A DNA stretch of 11,263 nucleotides from JANXQG01 sp037147235 (GTDB taxonomy: Bacteria > Planctomycetota > Planctomycetia > Pirellulales > Thermoguttaceae): NCBI GenBank assembly GCA_037147235.1, contig JBAWVO010000216.1, positions 1-11,263 of the forward strand, in the 5' to 3' direction. Positions 1 to 5,538 of the stretch are shown here, one piece after another (within the stretch, counting starts at the first letter, position 1; each line of letters starts with the position of its first letter). Under the pieces are notes generated by a model. It had not been told where the DNA came from. It saw only the letters and a program-made list of their open reading frames with translations, and searched no databases. Made by a program: the position numbers and the translations under genes.

Positions 1-51
1 GGCGTCCCGCCTGCCCAAGATGTTGTGGTTGAACCAGGCAGGCGAGACGCC
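1..51. repeat. Long imperfect hairpin at window edge
   Basis: Bases 1-15 (GGCGTCCCGCCTGCC) pair with bases 37-51 (GGCAGGCGAGACGCC) with a single mismatch, leaving a 21-base loop. This is a strong stem but has no following T-run, so a classical Rho-independent terminator is not supported. It could end transcription of a gene left of the window, or be a copy of a dispersed planctomycete intergenic repeat. The phrase around GGCGAGACGCCCGCGCCAC is one I associate with such repeats, from memory only. The rest of the leader, to base 96, shows nothing else clear. Confidence 0.5.
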
Positions 52-109
52 CGCGCCACAAACTTGGCGGAGAGCCGAATAATCAAACACTTTCTCAAGG
101 AGTATATTC

Positions 110-1258
110 ATGTTGCATTCCGGTCGGTTGTTGCTTTTTGCGGTGTTGGCAAGCGGGTTCATTGGTGCATCCCCGAGCGAGGGGGCTGCGGCGAAAATTA
201 ACGATTGGGGGTTACTCTTTTCCGATTCGGCCGTCCAGCAAGCAACGGGGAAGCTTCTAAAAATTTTTAGCCGTTTCAAGGTCGATGTCATGATCGAGAC
301 CTTTCCGTCGATCCCGGAGAACATGAAATCGCAATACAAACCCGACAATCCTACCGAAAAGGCCGACTTTTTCCGCCGCTGGGCCGTGACGCGTGCCGAA
401 GACGAAGGCATCAAAGGCATCTACATCCTGATTTGCAAGAGTCCGGGGCACCTACAGATCGAACCCGACAAATCGACCCGCATGCGGGCTTTTACGCTCG
501 AAGACAGCTCTCGGTTGATCAGGCGCGTGTCGAAGCTCATGGGGAAAAGTGAATTCGATCCGGCCCTCACGGATATCGTCGATACCATTCAGTCGACACT
601 GGAGCGCAATCTCGGCCAACGTACTGGCCAGGCCGCGCCGTCCCCACGGAGAACTCCCATTCCCGGTCAAGGTCAGCGCAACGGCCAGGCCACGCCACCG
701 GCGCAAGGTGTACCCGGCGGAGAAGATTTCTCGAACAAGCTGTGGGTCTGGATCTGTCTGGGCGTGGTGGCCCTCCTTGTCTTTTGGATGATCCTAGCTC
801 TCGTTCGTGCGTTTAGTGGCGGCGGCAGCGGCGGCGGCGGCTATGGCGGTATGCAGGGGGGCATGCCGGGAGGCGGCTATGGTCCCGGTTATGGCGGCGG
901 CAGTGGTGGTGGTGGCGGATTTTTCAGCTCTCTCCTCGGCGGCATGTTCGGCGGGGTAGCAGGAAGTTGGATGTATGATTCCTTCTTCCGCGGCGGCAGT
1001 CACGGTTCGTCATCGGGCGACTTCTCTTCGTCACACGGCGACTTCGGGTCGTCCGACCAGGATTCGCTGCCTGCAGATCAGGCCGGTGCCGGCGATTTTG
1101 GCGGCGATACCAACAACCTGGGGGGCGGCGATTTCGGCAGTGACGATTCCACGAGCGGTGGTGGCTTTGACGGCGGCGGTGGAGACTTCGGCGGAGGCGA
1201 TTTCGGCGGAGGTGATTTCGGCGGCGGCGGCGGTGGCGATTCTGGTGGCGATAGTTAG
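110..1258 (+). CDS. TPM-domain protein with signal peptide, one membrane helix and Gly/Asp-rich tail
   Basis: The product has 382 residues. The ATG is preceded by AAGGAG at 97-102, seven bases away, so the start is well supported. Residues 1-27 look like a signal peptide (hydrophobic LLLFAVLASGFIGA, small residues after). Residues about 31-165 resemble the TPM (Psb32/YgcG/MOLO-1) domain, with LLFSDSAVQQA at its start and GIYILICKSPGHLQIE in the core, a form I associate with planctomycete members. A Pro/Gln-rich linker (170-205) leads to a membrane helix (about 211-233), then a Gly-rich stretch, a second weakly hydrophobic glycine-zipper-like segment (271-290, ending GSWMYDSFF) and a tail of GGGDF repeats. 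The TPM domain is likely extracytoplasmic and the tail on the other side of the membrane. TPM proteins have been linked to photosystem repair and acid phosphatase activity in other lineages; the substrate here is unknown. The neighbour is convergent cheB, so context says little. Confidence 0.82.
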   Translation: MLHSGRLLLFAVLASGFIGASPSEGAAAKINDWGLLFSDSAVQQATGKLLKIFSRFKVDVMIETFPSIPENMKSQYKPDNPTEKADFFRRWAVTRAEDEGIKGIYILICKSPGHLQIEPDKSTRMRAFTLEDSSRLIRRVSKLMGKSEFDPALTDIVDTIQSTLERNLGQRTGQAAPSPRRTPIPGQGQRNGQATPPAQGVPGGEDFSNKLWVWICLGVVALLVFWMILALVRAFSGGGSGGGGYGGMQGGMPGGGYGPGYGGGSGGGGGFFSSLLGGMFGGVAGSWMYDSFFRGGSHGSSSGDFSSSHGDFGSSDQDSLPADQAGAGDFGGDTNNLGGGDFGSDDSTSGGGFDGGGGDFGGGDFGGGDFGGGGGGDSGGDS

Positions 1259-1307
1259 TGGCCGTGTATCCTTCTGGCATTGCATCAAACCGGGTAGTGT
1301 GTCAAGA

Positions 1308-1495
1308 CTCCACTGCGTAAAGTCCCGGGTCCATCCTGAAAGGATGCCAGCAATTAGCCCACCACTGGTATCGCGGCTCGATGGGCATTTCGACCCCGAA
1401 GGGGTCGCAGCGCAGCCCGGACTTTTCGACGGGGTCAGGAGACCCGCGCCGAACCGAGCTTTCAAACAAGCGCGGTGGCGCGGAGCTTTCGGACG
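1308..1495. repeat. Intergenic repeat-like element with two GAA-loop hairpins, running into the end of cheB
   Basis: The gap between two convergent genes holds a compact non-coding block. It carries hairpin CATCCT-GAA-AGGATG (1332-1346) and hairpin CGACCCC-GAA-GGGGTCG (1391-1407). A GC-rich stretch follows whose minus strand would read SSVRRGSPDPVE if translated (about 1427-1460). That phrase, and its opposite-strand reading GVRRPAPN, are ones I recall as recurring spurious translations in planctomycete genomes. This suggests a dispersed element rather than unique sequence, but multicopy status cannot be shown from one window. The right edge is approximate and appears to overlap the last codons of cheB. 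Confidence 0.5.
1391..1407. terminator. Possible bidirectional terminator hairpin
   Basis: A perfect 7-bp stem CGACCCC/GGGGTCG closes on a GAA triloop, placed between the convergent TPM gene and cheB. There is no T-run on either side, so this is a hairpin that could assist termination, not a canonical intrinsic terminator. A similar smaller hairpin with the same loop is at 1332-1346. Confidence 0.3.
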
Positions 1496-2607
1496 TGGTG
1501 GGCAATGAATGCGGCGGCATCGTTCAGGGCAAATTGGCGATCGACATTCCCTTCGACGAAGGCTACCTTGTTCATGCCGTAAACGTCCGAGGTGGCATCG
1601 TCTTGGCCGAGAACGTAACCACCGGCGGCGCGGATTGCGCGGCAGCCATCGGCACCGTCTCGCCCCATGCCGGTCATGATCACCCCGAGACAACTGCTGC
1701 CAAAGGCTTCTGCGACGCTCTTCATCATTACGTCGACCGACGGTTTGTGGCCGCTGACGACTTGCCCGTCCGTGACCACCGCTCGCACTGCGTTGCCCAC
1801 TCGGCGAACTTGCAGATGCTTGCCGCCGGGGGCAATCAGGACGCAATTAGGCTGCAAAACATCTCCCGAGGCGGCCTCTTTGACCGATAACTCGCCAAGA
1901 GAATCGAGGCGCCAGGCTAGCGGTTTTGTGAAACTTGGCGGCATGTGCTGCACCACGATGATCGGCGGCATGGGTGGCCGAATCGCCGCGAACAATTGGG
2001 CTAGCGCAGGCGGCCCGCCTGTGGAAATGCCGATCGCAACGCATTTTCCGGCCAACTCCGGGGGAAGGTAGCTCGAGACCACTTTGCCGTCCGCCAGCCC
2101 GCCGCCGGACGGCTTTGTGCCTGCAGGGTTGGCCCCTCGCTGGGCGACACGCTGGGCAATGCGTAGTTTCTGGCCGCGACGGATTTCCAGAATCCGTTGC
2201 ACGTCGCAACCGGCCGCCATGCGAATCTTCCGCGGCAGCTCGTCGCGAAGCGCGGTCCTGGTTTGCTCCCCGTAATCAGGTTTTGCCAGGTAGTCCACTG
2301 CCCCACGGTCAAGAGCATCCAGGGCAATTTCAGCCCCCAATTTCGTCAGTGAACTGACCATGATGACGGGGATAGAATGCCTCAGAAGGATGGCATCGAG
2401 GGTTGCCAAACCATCCATTCGGGGCATCTGGACGTCTAAGGTGATTACATCGGGCCGTACGGCATCGAGGATTTCCAGGGCCTTTTGCCCATCCTCTGCG
2501 GTACCGGCCACCATCATTCCGGGGGTGGCCGTGATGCTATCGGCAATCAGTGATCGGATTACTGCCGAATCATCGACCACCAGAACACGGATTTCTCCCG
2601 CAGCCAT
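1462..2607 (-). CDS. cheB: CheB: protein-glutamate methylesterase/glutamine deamidase
   Basis: The product has 381 residues. It removes methyl groups from glutamates of chemoreceptors and deamidates glutamines, acting in the cytoplasm once phosphorylated by CheA. The receiver domain (about 5-125) has acidic residues D12 and D13, phosphoacceptor D58 (ITLDVQMPRMDG), S85 and K109. A linker of roughly 55 residues leads to the methylesterase domain (about 186-375) with the full catalytic triad: S195 in GISTGGP, H221 in VVQHMPP and D317 in MTGMGRDGADG. The start is supported by GGGAG on the minus strand (2615-2619), seven bases before the ATG. The gene is divergent from a REC/HD-GYP gene across a palindromic array. 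No cheR, cheA, cheW or receptor gene is in the window, so partners must lie elsewhere. The last residues (about LRATALV) and the stop appear to lie in the repeat-like element downstream. Function is secure from motifs; the pathway it serves is inferred. Confidence 0.96.
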   Translation of the reverse strand: MAAGEIRVLVVDDSAVIRSLIADSITATPGMMVAGTAEDGQKALEILDAVRPDVITLDVQMPRMDGLATLDAILLRHSIPVIMVSSLTKLGAEIALDALDRGAVDYLAKPDYGEQTRTALRDELPRKIRMAAGCDVQRILEIRRGQKLRIAQRVAQRGANPAGTKPSGGGLADGKVVSSYLPPELAGKCVAIGISTGGPPALAQLFAAIRPPMPPIIVVQHMPPSFTKPLAWRLDSLGELSVKEAASGDVLQPNCVLIAPGGKHLQVRRVGNAVRAVVTDGQVVSGHKPSVDVMMKSVAEAFGSSCLGVIMTGMGRDGADGCRAIRAAGGYVLGQDDATSDVYGMNKVAFVEGNVDRQFALNDAAAFIAHHVRKLRATALV

Positions 2608-2622
2608 CGTAAATCTCCCGTC

Positions 2623-2712
2623 GTGGAACGGAATGCATTCCGTTGTTTTCCACTTCGTAGAACGGAATTTATTCCGTTGTTTATTAAACGGAATTTATTC
2701 CGTTCTACGAAG
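2623..2712. repeat. Array of three AACGGAAT/ATTCCGTT dyads with a 60-bp palindrome
   Basis: Three copies of an 18-base dyad are present. Copy one (2627-2644) is a perfect palindrome with centre GC, flanked by GTGGAA (2623-2628) and TTCCAC (2648-2653). Copies two (2661-2678) and three (2687-2704) have 8-bp arms around a TT centre. Copies two and three sit inside a larger inverted repeat: CTTCGTAGAACGGAAT (2653-2668) matches the reverse complement at 2697-2712, and pairing continues inward for about 26 bp with two mismatches. The array lies in the divergent gap, about eight bases upstream of the cheB ribosome site, so a cheB transcript starting to its right would carry these hairpins in its leader. 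It could be a set of operators, a structured leader, or a small dispersed (MITE-like) repeat; the sequence alone does not decide. Confidence 0.85.
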
Positions 2713-2741
2713 AAAGAGCCATCACCGTCGAAACTCTAGGT

Positions 2742-2747
2742 TATAAT
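2742..2747 (+). promoter_or_regulatory. Possible -10 box for the REC/HD-GYP gene
   Basis: A perfect TATAAT lies about 100 bases before the preferred ATG at 2848. No convincing -35 box is seen at the expected distance. The overlapping minus-strand hexamer TATAAC (2740-2745) could serve cheB from the same spot, which would place the palindromic array within the cheB leader. This is a weak call based on one hexamer. Confidence 0.3.
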
Positions 2748-2847
2748 CGCACCTAAAGCCAATGGGCGCAACCCTGAAAATCAACTGAAGATTTCCGCTT
2801 GCGTCACGGAACTCGTGCTAGAGTTTTCTGAGACGGAGAGACGGATC

Positions 2848-4023
2848 ATGCAGGGCAGTTCCAAAAAAATTCTGATCGTTGACGACGACGCGGCAATGCT
2901 CCGATTACTGAGGCGTCTGCTTGGCCAGGACTATTGCCTGGCCGAAGCAAGCTCCGGTGAAGAGGCACTGGCAATGCTGTCCAGTTTCCCTGCCGATCTG
3001 GTCATGCTCGACATCGTCATGCCCGGCATTGACGGCCACGAGACCTGTCGCCGCATCCGTTCGCGACCGCTCGGACGGGCGATTCAGGTGATTATGGTCT
3101 CGGCAAGATCGTCTCACAACGAGCAGGCTCGGGCCTATGCGGCAGGTGCCGACGATTACGTGGTGAAGCCTTTTGAACCGTACACACTGTGTTCCAGGGT
3201 GCGGCTCCACTTCCGCCTTCGCGGTGCCTTGGAGACCATTGCGCTGACCAGCGGTTACGGCCAACATCATGACGGCAGTTGCGAAGCGGACAAGGCCCGC
3301 GCCCACTTCATGGCACACGTCCATGATGTGACGGTCGCGGCCTTGACCAAGGTGGCCGAGTTGCGCGATACGGAGACGGGCGAACATCTCGCCAGGATGC
3401 GTTCCTACACACAGATCATCGCGGAAGAACTCAGCCGCCATGGCCCCTACACGGAGCAGATCGACGAGCAGTTTCTCGAAGATATCTATCGGGCCAGCCC
3501 ACTGCACGATATCGGTAAAGTCGGGATCAATGATGCGATCTTGCTGAAGCCGGCGCGGCTGACTCCCGAGGAGTTCGAGACCATGAAGCAACACACGACG
3601 ATCGGTGCGAACATCCTCGATCACGTGGCCTTTGGCGCTCCGGACGCCAGTTTTCTGAGCATGGCAGCCACCGTCGCACGATTCCACCATGAGCGATTCG
3701 ATGGAAACGGTTATCTGGTCGGGCTGCGCGGCACGGAGATTCCGCTCTCCGCGCGGATCGTTGCGCTTGCCGATGCCTATGATGCGATCACCTCGATCCG
3801 GCCCTACAAAGCCCCGCAATCCGCGGCCACCGCGCGAGATATTATCCAACGCGATTCCGGTAGCCACTTTGATCCGGTCGTCGTGGAGGCTTTCCTGCGA
3901 CGCATGGATACTCTGGCGAGTGTTCAGAAGCAGGCTCAAGAACATGCCCCGATCGCCATCGGCACGGGTTCCTTGTTCCCTGGGCAGGTCCATTCGGAAT
4001 GCGGTACTTTATTGCCGCTTTGA
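2848..4023 (+). CDS. Response regulator with HD-GYP domain (predicted cyclic-di-GMP phosphodiesterase, RpfG-like)
   Basis: The product has 391 residues from the ATG at 2848, chosen because GGAG (2835-2838) lies nine bases upstream. An in-frame GTG at 2815 would add 11 residues. The receiver domain (about 6-125) has D12-D14, phosphoacceptor D55 (LVMLDIVMPGIDG), S85 and K107. After a helical linker, the HD-GYP domain (about 160-350) keeps the expected metal ligands: H180 (TGEHLARM), the H220-D221 pair (LHDIGKVGI), H249 (MKQHTTIG), H280-H281 (FHHERFDGNGY) and D309 (ALADAYDA). The GYP signature reads GYL, with Leu290 replacing proline, while the following GLRGTEIPLSARI motif is intact. Family members hydrolyse cyclic-di-GMP when their receiver is phosphorylated, controlling motility, biofilm or development. 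The cognate kinase is not in the window. The last 30 residues or so lie beyond the domain and look unstructured. Enzymatic activity is inferred from the conserved ligands. Confidence 0.93.
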   Translation: MQGSSKKILIVDDDAAMLRLLRRLLGQDYCLAEASSGEEALAMLSSFPADLVMLDIVMPGIDGHETCRRIRSRPLGRAIQVIMVSARSSHNEQARAYAAGADDYVVKPFEPYTLCSRVRLHFRLRGALETIALTSGYGQHHDGSCEADKARAHFMAHVHDVTVAALTKVAELRDTETGEHLARMRSYTQIIAEELSRHGPYTEQIDEQFLEDIYRASPLHDIGKVGINDAILLKPARLTPEEFETMKQHTTIGANILDHVAFGAPDASFLSMAATVARFHHERFDGNGYLVGLRGTEIPLSARIVALADAYDAITSIRPYKAPQSAATARDIIQRDSGSHFDPVVVEAFLRRMDTLASVQKQAQEHAPIAIGTGSLFPGQVHSECGTLLPL

Positions 4024-4089
4024 GGTAAGGATCAGCGAATCTTCTGTTTTCCTCGATCCTCCCCGGCAGCACTTTTTCCTGCAAGCTGC

Positions 4090-4095
4090 TACAAT
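4090..4095 (+). promoter_or_regulatory. Possible -10 box for the signal peptidase operon
   Basis: TACAAT lies in the 109-base gap after the HD-GYP gene, about 40 bases before the preferred GTG start. No good -35 box is visible. AGAGGA follows at 4097-4102 and could serve as a ribosome site for TTG starts at 4109 or 4112. If the promoter is real, transcription would start near 4102, too close for those TTG starts to have a normal leader. Confidence 0.2.
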
Positions 4096-4132
4096 CAGAG
4101 GAATCTGCTTGTTGCCTGTCTGCGAGACTGTC

Positions 4133-5506
4133 GTGGCTCAATCCTTGGTTTGCCGTCGTGTTCGCCGCCTGATGGAAGGGACTATCCTGTTTCTAACGGG
4201 ATTGGTTATTTTTCGCACATGGTTTGTCGAGGGGTTCCCTGTTTTCTGTTTTGTGCAGGGAGGGTCGATGGCAACAACCCTGCTCGGCGGCCATGTCGAT
4301 TCGACATGCCCGAACTGCAAGTTTGCGTTCTCCTGCGAAGCCCAAGGTTGTGGCGAGGCGACGCAGACAGTCTGCCCGAATTGTGAGGTAAAATTCACTC
4401 CCCCGTCGAACCTCGGAAGAGTGCTCGCGGGTGATCGGGTTCTGATCGACCGCACGGCCTTTCAGGTGCGGCGGCCAGTACGTTGGGAAGTCGTCGCCTT
4501 TCATCGGTGGCGGAGCGGGCAGGATCTCGTGGTCAAGAGAGTTGTCGGTTTGCCGGACGAAAAAATCGAAATCATCGACGGCGACGTTTATGCCGACGGC
4601 CGAATACAGCGAAAAACCCTGCGGCAGCAACGTGCGCTGCGAATCCTTGTGCATGACGATGATTACGCCGGCACCACGCCACGCTGGCGGCCGCAAGACG
4701 TTGGGAGCAACTGGAGCCGTCAGCAGGGATGCCTTGTCCATGCGGAAAACCGAGGCGACGACATTGGATGGATTGTCTATAACCATTCAAATCCCGGAGG
4801 CGACAATCCCCATGGACCCGCTCGGATAACCGATTATGGATTCTATAATCACGGGCGTCTCCAGCGGAATGAGGCTATTCATCCCATGGCCGATGTGGCA
4901 ATGTCACTTCGCATTGAAAGTATTCGCGGCCGCGGTCTGCTTTGGTTGCAGGCGACCGACGGCCGCGATGAATTCATGGTCCAGATTGATCCCGGGGAGG
5001 GGAAGTATACGGTGGTGAAAAATCGTCGGACGTTGGCGGGTGCTTCGGGCGACTTGTCCGGTTCGTTGCGCGGTCAGACGATCGAGGTCTCGCTTTTCGA
5101 CCGGCAGTTTCTGTTGTCGATCGCCGGGCGGACCTTGGTCACCTCCAACCTCGATACCCCCGGACCACCGCCTCTTGCAGACCAACCGCTAGCGATCGGC
5201 GTTCAAGGACTTGGGATCGTCATGGATCGACTGCGGGTATATCGGGATGTATACTATGCGGAATCGCCGTTTGCTGCGTCGCCTGACGGCGAGTCTTCCG
5301 GCGTCCTGGGGGCGGAGGAATACTTCGTTCTGGGCGATAACAGCCCCATTTCCGAAGATAGTCGGACCTGGACGAAAGACCGCTTTGTCAACTTTAAGTC
5401 ATTCGTGGGCAAGCCTTTCGTCGTGATTTATCCGTCCTGCGAAATTTTTCTGGGGGGGAATAGTATTCCCGTTCCCGATCTCACGCGAATTCGCTATATT
5501 CGTTGA
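4133..5506 (+). CDS. lepB: Signal peptidase I, short paralog, with zinc-ribbon-like and beta-sandwich-like inserts
   Basis: The enzyme cleaves signal peptides from exported proteins at the outer face of the inner membrane. Starting at GTG 4133 gives 457 residues. This start keeps the basic CRRVRR ahead of the membrane helix (about 15-31), as expected for an N-in anchor; ATG 4172 (444 residues) and TTG 4109/4112 are alternatives. Box B has the nucleophile S45 in GGSMATTL, but the preceding stretch (FPVFCFVQ) departs from the usual PSGSM context. A Cys cluster follows (C59/C62 and C81/C84 as CPNC pairs, plus C68 and C73), resembling a zinc ribbon. Then come box C (GDRVLIDR), box D with general base K135 (VVKRVVGLP) and box E (GDNSPISEDSR, 401-411). 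Between D and E lie about 250 extra residues, ending in LRVYRDVYY, like a concanavalin/lectin-type beta sandwich. The same layout recurs in the next gene, 32 bases downstream, so the two are probably tandem paralogs in one operon. Confidence 0.85.
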   Translation: MAQSLVCRRVRRLMEGTILFLTGLVIFRTWFVEGFPVFCFVQGGSMATTLLGGHVDSTCPNCKFAFSCEAQGCGEATQTVCPNCEVKFTPPSNLGRVLAGDRVLIDRTAFQVRRPVRWEVVAFHRWRSGQDLVVKRVVGLPDEKIEIIDGDVYADGRIQRKTLRQQRALRILVHDDDYAGTTPRWRPQDVGSNWSRQQGCLVHAENRGDDIGWIVYNHSNPGGDNPHGPARITDYGFYNHGRLQRNEAIHPMADVAMSLRIESIRGRGLLWLQATDGRDEFMVQIDPGEGKYTVVKNRRTLAGASGDLSGSLRGQTIEVSLFDRQFLLSIAGRTLVTSNLDTPGPPPLADQPLAIGVQGLGIVMDRLRVYRDVYYAESPFAASPDGESSGVLGAEEYFVLGDNSPISEDSRTWTKDRFVNFKSFVGKPFVVIYPSCEIFLGGNSIPVPDLTRIRYIR

Positions 5507-5538
5507 TTCGTCGTTAATACCCGATAGGTTTTTTTAGC

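Noticed and set aside
1302..1520. Minus-strand small frame reading SSVRRGSPDPVE
   Set aside because: It is a translation of the repeat-like element, a kind of spurious protein often predicted in planctomycetes; no ribosome site or domain supports it.
1031..1846. Minus-strand open frame of 271 codons, Arg-rich
   Set aside because: It overlaps the TPM gene tail and cheB in another frame; the composition is that of a shifted reading of GC-rich sequence.
2905..3993. Minus-strand open frame of 362 codons
   Set aside because: It is antisense to the REC/HD-GYP gene, which has all expected catalytic residues and a good ribosome site.
3689..4132. In-frame upstream extension of the short signal peptidase into the HD-GYP gene
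   Set aside because: The extra residues overlap the HD-GYP coding region in another frame and resemble no signal peptidase sequence; the gene must start after 4100.
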